Origin: Acetivibrio clariflavus DSM 19732 | Lineage (GTDB): Bacteria > Bacillota > Clostridia > Acetivibrionales > Acetivibrionaceae | Assembly (NCBI RefSeq): GCF_000237085.1 | Contig: NC_016627.1 | Coordinates: 3,286,118 to 3,350,117, forward strand | DNA: 64,000 nucleotides | Direction: 5' to 3' | Part shown: positions 8,891 to 17,738 of the stretch, piece after piece | Numbering within the stretch: the first letter of the stretch is position 1 | Layout of the letters: each line of letters starts with the position of its first letter | The notes under the pieces: model-generated | Databases searched by the model: none | What the model was told of the DNA's origin: nothing | What the model saw: the letters and a program-made list of their open reading frames with translations, nothing else | Translations under genes and position numbers: made by a program

Positions 8891-10066
8891 CTACTTTCCA
8901 TTAAGTGACTTAACAAGGAAAGCATAAGAATCTTCTCTCAATTTATCTAATCTTTTATAAGCTTCTTCATAATCAATCTCCATATTAAAGCAGTCTCTGA
9001 CATTTTCATCGCCCTTCATAATACGTCCACTTATTCCTGTTAAGTTGAACAATGTATCCAGACGACTGTTAGTTGACTGCTTTGTATTCCGTGTATATCT
9101 ACGGAAAGCAAAAAACTTACGTTTGTACAAAATAGAAAATGCCGAACAATGAAAGGAGTCAGTACAAACATAAGAAGCATTTCGGATTAAATTCAAAAAA
9201 TCTGAAGGATCAATGTCATATGGTGTTTCATCAGCATAGTTCATATCACATTTCACATATTCATCCAAATGCGTCAAAGCTACAATTTTGAATCCAGTAA
9301 CTTCTCGAAGACGTTTTGCAAATTCTCGATGCGGAGGATTGTTACCCAAAAAGTAGCAGAATATATATGGTGTTTTTATGATCGGTTCCTCCTGCTGTAT
9401 GCTCATCCAATCTTCACCTGTAAAAAGCAGAGTAGGATCACATACAATTGGCACATCCCTACCAGTCAATTCTTTGATAAGTTTTTGTCCTGATTCCTCA
9501 CGTATACTAATATGTTTGATTCGATTTAAAAATATCTTTGCTTTTTTAGCCGAATCCTTTGGTAAAGTGGATTGTCCAAAGCTAGTGGCATAGGCAATTG
9601 TATTTACACTTTCCGGTACAAAGTTTAATGTATAATAATCAGCGGCAATATTGGCAGGTAACCAAAGCTGGTCACTTCCAACTATCACAGCTGAGTATTT
9701 TTCTGCACATTTATCAGCCAATTCAGCTTTAGATTCATATTTCTCAGAAAGCCTAAAATACTTTTTATAAAAATCGTCAAACTTCCGGTCTCTAATTTTA
9801 GCCAATGAAACATACTCGTTTTTCAAGAACTTTTTTATTGCTACATTTTTTGCCATACCAATTTTATTGAGTAAGATATCAGAAGTAAGAGAAGCTTTTA
9901 TAAAATATTTGATTTTTGCCTTTTTTATTTCTCCTCGAAAACCGGAAATATCGATTGTTTCATTTTCATATCCCAATTTATCGAGTGCCATCTGCGTCGC
10001 ATAGGCTTGTAACATACTTCCATAGTTATGTTGAAAATAACAAGAAACAATTGCAACTTTTTTCAT
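8891..10066 (-). CDS. Polysaccharide pyruvyl transferase family protein (second copy)
   Basis: 391-residue homologue of the protein at 4874-6004 and of CsaB-like ketal pyruvyltransferases. It shows the same landmarks: YFQHNYGSMLQAYATQMALDK at the N-terminus, AVIVGSDQLWLPANI near residue 135, FCYFLGNNPPHREFA, and CTDSFHCSAFSILYKRKFF near the C-terminus. The two copies are clearly divergent, so they are probably not a recent duplication and may act on different sugars. The start lies 18 bases after the GT4 gene and has GGGGAGG 12 bases upstream, so the two are probably cotranscribed and translationally close. Confidence 0.88.
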   Translation of the reverse strand: MKKVAIVSCYFQHNYGSMLQAYATQMALDKLGYENETIDISGFRGEIKKAKIKYFIKASLTSDILLNKIGMAKNVAIKKFLKNEYVSLAKIRDRKFDDFYKKYFRLSEKYESKAELADKCAEKYSAVIVGSDQLWLPANIAADYYTLNFVPESVNTIAYATSFGQSTLPKDSAKKAKIFLNRIKHISIREESGQKLIKELTGRDVPIVCDPTLLFTGEDWMSIQQEEPIIKTPYIFCYFLGNNPPHREFAKRLREVTGFKIVALTHLDEYVKCDMNYADETPYDIDPSDFLNLIRNASYVCTDSFHCSAFSILYKRKFFAFRRYTRNTKQSTNSRLDTLFNLTGISGRIMKGDENVRDCFNMEIDYEEAYKRLDKLREDSYAFLVKSLNGK

Positions 10067-10084
10067 TTTACCAGCTGGCCTCCC

Positions 10085-11182
10085 CTATATAGCTTCGTCA
10101 ACATCAGGTATACCTTTTTGATAAATACTGCTATATTTTTTTGCCATTACTGCTGTATTATATTTATTTTGTACATCAAAATAAGCTTTTTCAATTAACT
10201 GATCTACCTGACCGGCTTGTGCAGCCCTGATTGCTGAAACATATTCATCCACAGAATTGCAAATATAGCCGTTTTGACCATTTTGAATAACATCACGATT
10301 TCCAATAATATTACTTACAATACATAACTTTTTCATATACATTGCTTCAAGTAAAGACATCGGCAAACCTTCCCATAAAGAAGTTAAAATAAAAACATCT
10401 GCCATAAGCGCATATTTGAGAGCTTCTTTTCTATCAACCCAACCTGTAATCTCAATATTTTTAGAATTAAGAAAACTACGCAATTCTCCGTCGCCAATCC
10501 ACACAAATTTTACATCAGACATTAATTCTGCAACCTTATTAAATAATTGTGGATTTTTTTGATGACAAATACGTCCTAAAGTAAACACTGTAAAAGGATG
10601 CTGGTCATTCTTCTTATCAACCGAATCAATTAAATCCTGTAATACCTTAATATTAATCCCATTGTTTACATAAACAGCATTCTTTGTAAGTTTCAAACTT
10701 TCTTGATGTTCACCCTCGCTACAGCTAATGGTTGTACAGCGACGTTTTGCTGAAATGCTCTCAACCATTTTATATAGTGCCCTTTTAATTGAACTATGAT
10801 TTTGCATCAAAAAACTATAACCATGAGGAGTATAAAAAAGTCGAACTTTACGACCATTAAAAGCCCAGCGTCCTAAAGCACCAGCTTTTGATGAATGCAT
10901 ATGTATAATATCAGGCTTAATTTTATCAGCAATTTTCCTAATCTCAAAAAACGCTTTTACATCTTTAATTGGATTAATTGAACGCCCAAAATTTCTTACT
11001 TCAATTAAATGTATACGTTTATCAAAATATGTTTTATAATCATGAGGTGTTTGTTGTCTGATAGCATAAGCAATATATATATCGTATGAATCTGCAAGCT
11101 CATTTGCCAAATCAACAATATATGTGAAAACACCGCCACCCATAGCTTCAACTACATACAACAATTTTTGCCTTTTTTCCAT
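10085..11182 (-). CDS. GT4-family glycosyltransferase
   Basis: 365-residue GT-B fold retaining glycosyltransferase, probably adding an internal sugar of the repeat unit. The N-terminal domain begins KLLYVVEAMGGGVFTYIVDL with a glycine-rich loop typical of GT4 enzymes that start with 'GGxxxY/H'. The C-terminal nucleotide-sugar domain contains FTLGRICHQKNPQLF, FVWIGDGE and the FILTSLWEGLPMSLLEAM block with the catalytic-site E-x7-E-like arrangement. GGGGG lies eight bases before the ATG. It is the first structural gene after the LoaP-like antiterminator gene, with a 223-base leader in between. Confidence 0.9.
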   Translation of the reverse strand: MEKRQKLLYVVEAMGGGVFTYIVDLANELADSYDIYIAYAIRQQTPHDYKTYFDKRIHLIEVRNFGRSINPIKDVKAFFEIRKIADKIKPDIIHMHSSKAGALGRWAFNGRKVRLFYTPHGYSFLMQNHSSIKRALYKMVESISAKRRCTTISCSEGEHQESLKLTKNAVYVNNGINIKVLQDLIDSVDKKNDQHPFTVFTLGRICHQKNPQLFNKVAELMSDVKFVWIGDGELRSFLNSKNIEITGWVDRKEALKYALMADVFILTSLWEGLPMSLLEAMYMKKLCIVSNIIGNRDVIQNGQNGYICNSVDEYVSAIRAAQAGQVDQLIEKAYFDVQNKYNTAVMAKKYSSIYQKGIPDVDEAI

Positions 11183-11405
11183 TAAAATTTCCCCCGTTGA
11201 TATCCAATAAAATAGCTCAAAATTATAATTAATCTTTTAATCATCTGCGAGTATTACATTGATTGAAATAAAAATACCATCTTAGTTTATTAACTGAGTT
11301 ACAATATAATCTATAAACTTTTATAATTATAATTGCAGAAATATATATAGAACTTTACTAATTAAATCTAAATTGATTTATATAAAAATACCATAATAAA
11401 ATACC
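11183..11405. other. Leader between the antiterminator gene and the first glycosyltransferase gene
   Basis: 223 AT-rich bases with no reading frame. A small hairpin (CTTAGTT with AACTGAG at 11281-11298) is the only clear structure. In other Firmicutes the RNA target of LoaP can lie in the operon leader, so this stretch and the stronger hairpin upstream of the gene (12041-12080) are both candidates. Confidence 0.4.
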
Positions 11406-11945
11406 TCAACAGTAACTGTATGCTACTTTTTCCACAATTTCCAATGCCACTGTAACCAATCTGACTTCTCCCATAATCTCCATCTCAATCAAAGCTTCCC
11501 GCTTGTGTCTGTTTACCTTTTTCACAATACTCTCCAGACCTTTTAGTGGTCCATCAATTATATGTATTTTATCACCTTCAATAATCCCATAAGAAGCCCC
11601 AATACAATATTCGCTATCACACAAATTTATCAGCATATTTTTTTCAGATTCTTTCATTGAAATTTCTGTATTTGAATATTTGAGAAGACTAATTATATCA
11701 CTGCACCTGTTAATGACAGGATTTATCTTTTGTATAAATTGTAGGTCGGATAAAACGGATTCGATAAATACATATCCGGGAAATAAAAATTTTATCTCTC
11801 TTTTTACAATTCCCGATCTGCGAAAGAGTATTTCCTGCAGAGGAATAAAGGGTACACTTATATCCGGATTCAACTGTTTTCTCAAGTACTGTTCAACCTT
11901 TCTTTCCCTGCCTGCTTTTACAAAAAGCACATACCAGTACATCAT
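11406..11945 (-). CDS. loaP: LoaP/NusG-type specialised antitermination factor
   Basis: About 179-residue NusG paralogue. The N-terminal NGN domain starts MYWYVLFVKAGRERKVEQYL and includes FLFPGYVFIES; the C-terminal KOW domain contains IEGDKIHIIDGPLKGLES followed by VKKVNRHKREALIEMEI. Specialised NusG paralogues (LoaP, RfaH, UpxY) ride RNA polymerase and suppress termination within long operons, and LoaP genes in Firmicutes often head polysaccharide clusters. This copy fits: it lies between the rhamnose genes and the transferase genes, in the same direction. GAGG six bases before ATG ATG fixes the start at 11945 or 11942; a more upstream GTG lies inside the ribosome site. The housekeeping nusG would be elsewhere. 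Confidence 0.85.
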   Translation of the reverse strand: MMYWYVLFVKAGRERKVEQYLRKQLNPDISVPFIPLQEILFRRSGIVKREIKFLFPGYVFIESVLSDLQFIQKINPVINRCSDIISLLKYSNTEISMKESEKNMLINLCDSEYCIGASYGIIEGDKIHIIDGPLKGLESIVKKVNRHKREALIEMEIMGEVRLVTVALEIVEKVAYSYC

Positions 11946-11995
11946 ACCCAACCTCACAATAATTATATAAAAATAGACATAGATTCACCACTTCA

Positions 11996-12013
11996 CTTGT
12001 CAAAATTGACAAG
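11996..12013. promoter_or_regulatory. Palindrome CTTGTCAA-AA-TTGACAAG upstream of loaP
   Basis: Two perfect 8-base arms separated by two bases, centred about 60 bases before the loaP start. It could be an operator or a small RNA hairpin. The TTGACA-like core could also serve as a -35 box on either strand. Confidence 0.45.
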
Positions 12014-12040
12014 CTACATAAACTCCCCTGTATATTCCCT

Positions 12041-12080
12041 ATTGACAGATAACGTGACCCCCCAACGATTATCCGTCAAT
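12041..12080 (-). promoter_or_regulatory. Long hairpin with G-rich loop between rmlA and loaP
   Basis: ATTGACAGATAACGT (12041-12055) pairs with ACGATTATCCGTCAAT (12065-12080) with one mismatch and one bulge, giving a stem of about 15 bp. On the leftward transcript the loop is TTGGGGGGTC. No T-run follows, so it is not an ordinary terminator. Its place just before a LoaP-type gene makes it a candidate antiterminator recognition hairpin. Confidence 0.5.
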
Positions 12081-12112
12081 AAGTGCCTCTCTAATTCTCT
12101 CTTACCTCAAAA

Positions 12113-12991
12113 TCATATATCTATACTATCCAGTAAATTGGCTACATACTTAATATATTCATTATTTAAATTACTACTTTCAATATGAATTTTCAACTCT
12201 TCTTTCGTAATAAAATTATTTCTTAATGCAATTTCTTCGAGGCATGCTATATATAGTCCTTGTCTTTCCTGAATGGTCTGAACGAAATTGGATGCCTTAA
12301 GCAAATCATTGTAAGTACCTGTGTCCAGCCATGCCATGCCTCTTCCGAACAATTCTACCTTTAATTTTCCCATCTTTAAGTATTCCATATTTAAATCGGT
12401 TATTTCCAGTTCTCCTCTTTGGGAAGGTTTTAATGCCTTTGCAATTTCAACCACGGCATTGTCATAAAAATATAGACCGGGTACTGCATAGTTGGATTTT
12501 GGATTTTTCGGTTTTTCTTCTATGGATATAACATTATTATCTTTATCAAACTCAACAACGCCATATGCTGAAGGATTTTTCACGTAATATCCGAAAATTG
12601 TCGCGCCCTCTTTTCTTTCCACTGCTTTTTTCAACATCCGGTCAAAGGATTGTCCGTAAAATATGTTATCACCCAAAATCAGTGCTACATTGTCACCGTC
12701 AATAAATCTTTCACCTATTATAAAAGCTTCAGCCAAACCTTTCGGTTCAGGCTGCACTGCATACGAGAAATTCACTCCCAGATAACTTCCATCCCCGAGA
12801 AGGCCTTCAAACAAAGGCAAATCCCTGGGAGTGGAAATAATAAGTATTTCCCTTATTCCTGCCAACATTAACACCGATAAAGGATAATAAATCATCGGTT
12901 TATCATATATAGGAAGCAGTTGTTTTGAAATCCCTTTAGTTATAGGATGCAGACGAGTTCCAGCTCCCCCTGCCAGTACTATACCTTTCAT
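12113..12991 (-). CDS. rmlA: Glucose-1-phosphate thymidylyltransferase
   Basis: 292 residues, the normal length of RmlA/RfbA, which makes dTDP-glucose from dTTP and glucose-1-phosphate as the first step to dTDP-rhamnose. The nucleotide-binding signature [19 protein letters not shown] opens the protein, followed by the sugar-nucleotide region [25 protein letters not shown] and the FEEKP-like [20 protein letters not shown] block. AAGGAG lies about nine bases upstream. It follows rmlC-rmlD in a leftward operon (37-base gap from rmlD). Confidence 0.96.
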   Translation of the reverse strand: MKGIVLAGGAGTRLHPITKGISKQLLPIYDKPMIYYPLSVLMLAGIREILIISTPRDLPLFEGLLGDGSYLGVNFSYAVQPEPKGLAEAFIIGERFIDGDNVALILGDNIFYGQSFDRMLKKAVERKEGATIFGYYVKNPSAYGVVEFDKDNNVISIEEKPKNPKSNYAVPGLYFYDNAVVEIAKALKPSQRGELEITDLNMEYLKMGKLKVELFGRGMAWLDTGTYNDLLKASNFVQTIQERQGLYIACLEEIALRNNFITKEELKIHIESSNLNNEYIKYVANLLDSIDI

Positions 12992-13027
12992 ATATCCAAA
13001 CTCCTTGTGCGTTATTTCGATATTTCA

Positions 13028-13888
13028 TCAGCTAAGCTTTCTTAAATAAATTTCCAAAGCTTCTCTCCAATCTCTAAACATATAATTTGAGGTTAATTTT
13101 AGCATATAGTTTTCCAAAACAGAATAAGCAGGCCTCGGCGCCGGTCTGGGATACTCCTGCGTAGTACATGGGATTACCTCTGTAGTTATTCCCTTTATTC
13201 GAAAAATCTCCCTGGTAAATTCATACCATGTGCACTGACCTTCACAGGTTCCATGGAAGAGTCCATAGTTGTCGGTATCAATAAGGTACCTTATCATTCC
13301 TGCCAACTCTTCTGTGCTTGTGGGGGTCCCCCTCTGGTCATTCACAACCTTTAAATAAACACCATTTTTCTGCGACAGTTCCAGCATTGTCCTTACAAAG
13401 TTTTTCCCTTCGCCATATAACCACGCAGTTCTTATTATAAAATGTCTATTATTGAAAAGCTTGACGAAATTCTCGCCTTCAAGTTTGGTCTTACCGTAAG
13501 CAGTTTCAGGATGGGCAATGTCATATTCCACATAGGGCCTTATGCTGCCATCCTTTAAAACACCTTTTCCGTCAAATACATAATCGGTTGAAATATGCAC
13601 TATTTTTGCATTGACTTCCCCAGATGCAATTGCTAAGTTCCTGGGGCCTATGGCATTAACTTTAAAAGCAGTGTCAAAATCAGTCTCACAAGCATCAACA
13701 TTGGTATAAGCCGCACAATTTATAACAACATCAGGTTTAATTGCCCTAAACATTGAAACAACATCGTCAAGAACAGCAATATTCAACTCACTCTTACCAA
13801 CAGCAGTAATGTCATAGCGGCTAATATCCAGCTGTTTTAAAATTTCCTTCCCCAGTTGGCCTTGGGAACCAGTTACAATAATTTTCAT
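13028..13888 (-). CDS. rmlD: dTDP-4-dehydrorhamnose reductase
   Basis: 286-residue short-chain dehydrogenase of the RmlD/RfbD family performing the last, NAD(P)H-dependent step to dTDP-L-rhamnose. It has the N-terminal Rossmann motif KIIVTGSQGQLGKEI, the DVVINCAAYTNVDACE block, catalytic residues STDYVF and YGKTKLEGE (Tyr-x3-Lys around residue 131-135), and RTAWLYGEG. The start codon overlaps the stop of rmlC by four bases, indicating translational coupling. Confidence 0.96.
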   Translation of the reverse strand: MKIIVTGSQGQLGKEILKQLDISRYDITAVGKSELNIAVLDDVVSMFRAIKPDVVINCAAYTNVDACETDFDTAFKVNAIGPRNLAIASGEVNAKIVHISTDYVFDGKGVLKDGSIRPYVEYDIAHPETAYGKTKLEGENFVKLFNNRHFIIRTAWLYGEGKNFVRTMLELSQKNGVYLKVVNDQRGTPTSTEELAGMIRYLIDTDNYGLFHGTCEGQCTWYEFTREIFRIKGITTEVIPCTTQEYPRPAPRPAYSVLENYMLKLTSNYMFRDWREALEIYLRKLS

Positions 13889-14457
13889 GGCTCACTCCTA
13901 AGACTTTTGAATAATACTGCATCCTTTAAACGCGGAAGCTTTTTATCTTTCTCCGACAGAATAAAATCGGAACCGATATCCGGCCATTCAATTCCAATAT
14001 CCTCATCGTTATAAATTATGCCTGCGTCATATTCCGGATGATACACGTTGGTCGTCTTATACATAAACTCTGTATCGTCTTCCAAAGTTAAGAATGCATG
14101 TCCAAAACCTTCCGGGATATATAGCATCAATTTATTTTCTTCCGACAATTCTATACCGAACCATTTACCGAAAGTGCTGCTTTCTTTTCTAAGATCTACA
14201 GCAACATCATAGACCCTTCCCTTTATCACTCTTACCAATTTCCCCTGGGGATATTCAGTCTGAAAATGTATCCCCCTCAATACGCCTTTTTTGGATTTTG
14301 AATGATTGTCCTGAACAAATTCCATATTCAGTCCAAGTTCCGCAAAAGACTCTTTATTATAAAATTCCATGAAAAATCCCCGGTGATCGCCAAAAACTTT
14401 CGGCTTAATAATAATCAAATCTTTTATGTATGTATGCTCTATCGTAAAATTATTCAT
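13885..14457 (-). CDS. rmlC: dTDP-4-dehydrorhamnose 3,5-epimerase
   Basis: About 190-residue cupin of the RmlC/RfbC family that epimerises C3 and C5 of dTDP-4-keto-6-deoxyglucose. Characteristic blocks are KPKVFGDHRGFFMEFYNKES, FVQDNHSKSKKGVLRGIHFQ (active-site His region) and GRVYDVAVDLRK, then YIPEGFGHAFLTLEDDTEF. A longer in-frame start at 14490 lacks a ribosome site; the ATG at 14457 gives the family-typical N-terminus and has AAAGG about 12 bases upstream. First gene of the rmlCDA set. No rmlB (dTDP-glucose 4,6-dehydratase) is present in the window. Confidence 0.94.
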   Translation of the reverse strand: MNNFTIEHTYIKDLIIIKPKVFGDHRGFFMEFYNKESFAELGLNMEFVQDNHSKSKKGVLRGIHFQTEYPQGKLVRVIKGRVYDVAVDLRKESSTFGKWFGIELSEENKLMLYIPEGFGHAFLTLEDDTEFMYKTTNVYHPEYDAGIIYNDEDIGIEWPDIGSDFILSEKDKKLPRLKDAVLFKSLRSEP

Positions 14458-14565
14458 AGCATTTCCATACCTTTCTAAATTGCAATCCATGCCAAAATGA
14501 GCTTTATTAATAGTATTTGAACTAAAAGAAATTTTTATAACTTACAATCACAAGCACAAATCTTA

Positions 14566-15966
14566 CTATTTATATTCATAATTATAACTATAGTACCTTG
14601 CTCTTCCAATATCCAATTTGGTCAAAACAGTACCTAAAATATTGGAACCGACACTTTCCAAAGCTTTCTTTGCCCTCTTAGCCATATCTATTCTGGTTTG
14701 GCTGCAAGCAAATACCATAATAGTGCCGTCAGCGATACCTGCGAGAATAGCTGCGTCAGTTACTTGTCCTACCGGTGGAGTATCCAGCAGTATAAAATCA
14801 TAATTTCCCCTTAAGTCTTCCAGTAAATTCTGCATTTTATTGGAGCTGAGAATTTCAGCAGGATTAGGCGGAATGGGGCCGCTGGTTATAACACTAAGGT
14901 TTGGTATATCCTTAAGTTCCAATACATTTATATCCTTATCCTCAATATCCCCTTTAATGATATTGGTAAGACCCTTTTCGTTCGGTATGCCGAAATAGAG
15001 ATGAACCTTGGGCTTTCTTAAATCCGAATCGATCAATAATACCTTCTTGCCTGATTTAGCAAGAGTCACTGCCATATTAACCGATGTCACTGTTTTACCG
15101 TCTCCCAATGCCGGACTGGTGATTACTATGGTTTTCAATTCTTTATCTACACTCTTATAGTGCAGGTTTGTACGAATCTCTCTAAAGGCTTCTGAAGCCG
15201 GTGCTTTTGGATCATTTTTGGTAATGAGGTTTTTAAGATAATCCCGTTCATTCTCTTTGGAATCCTTTTTCTCGTTTTTACCTCTTTTGCCGCCCTCAAA
15301 TTTCGGAACGGCACCAATTACAGTTAATTCCATCTGTCTTTCAACATCTTCAGGTTTCTTGAAGGTATAATCCATTATTTCCAGTAAATATATCAAACCG
15401 GCAGCCAAAGCCAAACCTAAAATACCTGCAATTCCCACATTTTTCTTTGCACTTGGTCCCACAGGACGTTCCGGAACTTTTGCTACGTCTATTATAGATA
15501 CATTCTTTACTTGAATTACATCGGAAGCCAATTGTTTAATTACAAGGGCAAGTTCGTTTACAACATCAGCTGCCAGTTTAGGGTCCGTATCTTCATAGCT
15601 TATACTGAATATTCTTGAATCTTTAACCGTCTGAACATTTACACTTCTTTTAAACTTTGCTGCACTTACCCCCAGCTTCTTCTCTATGCTTTCTGCAACA
15701 AGGTTCGATTTGAGTAATTCTCTGTAGTCAGACACAAGCTGGTTGTTCACCTGTATATCTGCAATACTCAGACTTGCCACTTTATCCGATTCCTTACCGA
15801 GGAAAAGTGTGGTTTGTGCCCTGTATACAGGTTTCAGATAGAATTTGGTTATTGCAAAAGATGAACCTGTGGCTAAAATGAAACAAATCGCAATAAGATA
15901 CCATCTCTTTAGGAGTACAATCAAAATCTCCCTGATATCAATCTCAATGTAGTCATTTTTCCCCAT
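14566..15966 (-). CDS. Fused Wzc-like chain-length regulator and BY-kinase
   Basis: 466-residue membrane tyrosine kinase that controls polymer length and export. The N-terminal Wzz domain is bracketed by membrane helices at about residues 20-40 and 175-195, with extracytoplasmic loop between. The kinase domain shows Walker A in TSPALGDGKTVTSVN (about 284-298), Walker A' VLLIDSDLRKPKVH and Walker B FILLDTPPVGQ. The tail ends RARYYSYNYEYK, with five tyrosines, the expected autophosphorylation cluster. Many Firmicutes split these parts into CpsC and CpsD; here they are one protein, as in proteobacterial Wzc. The partner phosphatase gene lies upstream at 16691-17479. Confidence 0.95.
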   Translation of the reverse strand: MGKNDYIEIDIREILIVLLKRWYLIAICFILATGSSFAITKFYLKPVYRAQTTLFLGKESDKVASLSIADIQVNNQLVSDYRELLKSNLVAESIEKKLGVSAAKFKRSVNVQTVKDSRIFSISYEDTDPKLAADVVNELALVIKQLASDVIQVKNVSIIDVAKVPERPVGPSAKKNVGIAGILGLALAAGLIYLLEIMDYTFKKPEDVERQMELTVIGAVPKFEGGKRGKNEKKDSKENERDYLKNLITKNDPKAPASEAFREIRTNLHYKSVDKELKTIVITSPALGDGKTVTSVNMAVTLAKSGKKVLLIDSDLRKPKVHLYFGIPNEKGLTNIIKGDIEDKDINVLELKDIPNLSVITSGPIPPNPAEILSSNKMQNLLEDLRGNYDFILLDTPPVGQVTDAAILAGIADGTIMVFACSQTRIDMAKRAKKALESVGSNILGTVLTKLDIGRARYYSYNYEYK

Positions 15967-15993
15967 TATTCCAATTCCCCTTTTTAAAATTTA

Positions 15994-16614
15994 TTAAATT
16001 TCAGATAATAAATAAGAATATTTATAGAAAAGCTCTTTTGCACGCTCATAATCTGCTGTCCCAAGAGTATTCCTTAAATAAGATTTCAGCTTTGTCATTC
16101 CTTCATCATCAAGACCTTCATTCATAATGCTTTGTATGTACGCAATATTAAGCCTGGAATAAATTCTTCTAAAATCCCCCAAATCTTCGTCGTCAATTTC
16201 GTTTCTATGTTCGCGGATTTTTCTCTCTATCCAGTCCTCCGATTCTTTATTGGCTGTTGGCTCAGCATCTGGCTTCTTGTTATCTGGATTTGAAACCACC
16301 GGATTCGGTGATGATATTTTATAGTCATCCTTTGTATTTTTATCTTCATTTTTCTGTATTATATCCGGACTCGGAGTCCCAAGTACAATATCGGATTTAT
16401 ATCTTGGAGTTGTCGAAACTAAAGGTACAACATCATCCGGACTGACAGTCTTAATACCGCCAGCCGCTGTAGTCTGCGTTTTAATGTCGGGTGTTGTACT
16501 TCTCGCTGTATTCCTTGTAGAACTATTTTTATCTGCATTCATAAGAATGGGTGTCATAACACCTGCACCCATGGTTAACAATAAAGCAAGAATAACAACA
16601 ATCCCTTTCTTCAT
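15994..16614 (-). CDS. Secreted or membrane-anchored protein of unknown function in the polysaccharide locus
   Basis: 206 residues. Residues 1-25 (KKGIVVILALLLTMGAGVM) form a signal peptide or single membrane anchor. Residues 30-125 are low-complexity, rich in Thr, Ser, Pro, Asp and Lys, as in an extended linker. The C-terminal 75 residues look folded and helical (EDWIERKIREHRNEIDDEDL onwards). I recognise no family. It sits between the phosphatase and BY-kinase genes with a good ribosome site (AAGGAG), so it is probably an accessory factor outside the membrane. Confidence 0.75.
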   Translation of the reverse strand: MKKGIVVILALLLTMGAGVMTPILMNADKNSSTRNTARSTTPDIKTQTTAAGGIKTVSPDDVVPLVSTTPRYKSDIVLGTPSPDIIQKNEDKNTKDDYKISSPNPVVSNPDNKKPDAEPTANKESEDWIERKIREHRNEIDDEDLGDFRRIYSRLNIAYIQSIMNEGLDDEGMTKLKSYLRNTLGTADYERAKELFYKYSYLLSEI

Positions 16615-16690
16615 AATTTACTCCTTTTTACATACAAGACAATATTAATATATTTACATTTTCTTGTCAATTCTTCCGATTCACTTTTAC

Positions 16691-17479
16691 TTACATTTTT
16701 AGACTAAATCTTCTAAATATGTTTATTATAGCCAACCGTTTTCTTACTTCACTCATAGCCAGAACATCTTCATTTTCAAGCACTCTCTGCGGATTTGCGT
16801 ACATAATTCTTTCGGCATTTTCAATTCCACAGATATCGGAAATTTTTTTCTCAATCGATTTCTTATCGGATAAAATTTTATTTAAATTGTGGGAATCGGT
16901 AGCCACCAAATGTACCATTCCTTCTTTCAACAAACGGTATGCTGCCTTTTTCGCCCTTTTGCCGTAAAAACCCAGAATACTTTCCGAGTTAATTTGCAAC
17001 AAAACACCCTTATCCACCAGTTCATCAAGCAGTTTACTTTCTCTGTAATCCGGACAGTAACGCTCAGGGTGGGCAATAATGGGCGTATAACCTTCCAGCT
17101 GCATAGCAAATAAAAGGTCTGTCATATACTTCGGTATTATTTCAAAGGGAAACTCAATAAGTATGTACCGGGAATCATTTAAAGGAAGAATCTCTTTGTT
17201 TTTTATCTTTTCGACAGTATCATGGGAAGCGTAAACTTCCATACCTGCATACAACTTAATCTTTAAATTCTCTTTTTCTATCTCTTTCCGGAGAATTTCC
17301 ACCTTTTCTCTTATTTCTTCACAGGTTGGAACATAATCTTCTCCACTGATATAATGGGGAGTGGCTATAATCTTTTCAACACCTTTTTTCTCAAGTTCCC
17401 TTATCAATTCCATGGACTGTTCCAAATTCTCCGGTCCGTCATCTAGCCCATAAAGTACATGACAATGAATATCAATCAT
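16691..17479 (-). CDS. CpsB/YwqE-type tyrosine phosphatase (PHP family)
   Basis: 262-residue metal-dependent protein-tyrosine phosphatase of the PHP superfamily that dephosphorylates the BY-kinase. Metal-ligand motifs are visible: MIDIHCHVLYGLDDGPE at the N-terminus, IIATPHYISG near residue 40, LIEFPFEIIP, PIIAHPERYCPDY around residue 135 and VATDSHN near residue 195. Length matches the family. A TTG one codon earlier is possible, but ATG at 17479 with AGGGG eight bases upstream is preferred. Likely first gene of the exopolysaccharide operon. Confidence 0.93.
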   Translation of the reverse strand: MIDIHCHVLYGLDDGPENLEQSMELIRELEKKGVEKIIATPHYISGEDYVPTCEEIREKVEILRKEIEKENLKIKLYAGMEVYASHDTVEKIKNKEILPLNDSRYILIEFPFEIIPKYMTDLLFAMQLEGYTPIIAHPERYCPDYRESKLLDELVDKGVLLQINSESILGFYGKRAKKAAYRLLKEGMVHLVATDSHNLNKILSDKKSIEKKISDICGIENAERIMYANPQRVLENEDVLAMSEVRKRLAIINIFRRFSLKM

Positions 17480-17644
17480 CAAAAAAACCCCTATTAAGCC
17501 TCAATCTAGTATTTGGTTATATTATAATTATACTGTTTGTACAAAAAAATTGCAAAGAATAAATGCTATAAAAAGTATATTTATTTGAATGGAGAAAACA
17601 ATAAAAAGGTAGTAATTTAGTCTTAAAAAAGCATTTTAATAAAC

Positions 17645-17678
17645 ATTAGGCAACCGGCTTTACCGCCAGCTGCCTAAT
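17645..17678 (-). terminator. Imperfect hairpin downstream of the S-layer protein gene
   Basis: ATTAGGCAACCGGC pairs with GCCAGCTGCCTAAT at 12 of 14 positions around a six-base loop. It lies about 60 bases after the SLH gene and is followed leftward by a T-containing but mixed stretch. Probable terminator separating this gene from the polysaccharide locus. Confidence 0.55.
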
Positions 17679-17738
17679 TTATATTGGCATTTTCAGCTTT
17701 ATATCGCTATATTCCTATTGACTGCTTGACTGTACAGC

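Noticed and set aside
8891-10066. Recent duplication of the two pyruvyltransferase genes
   Set aside because: They share family landmarks but differ throughout, so they are old paralogues or separate acquisitions.
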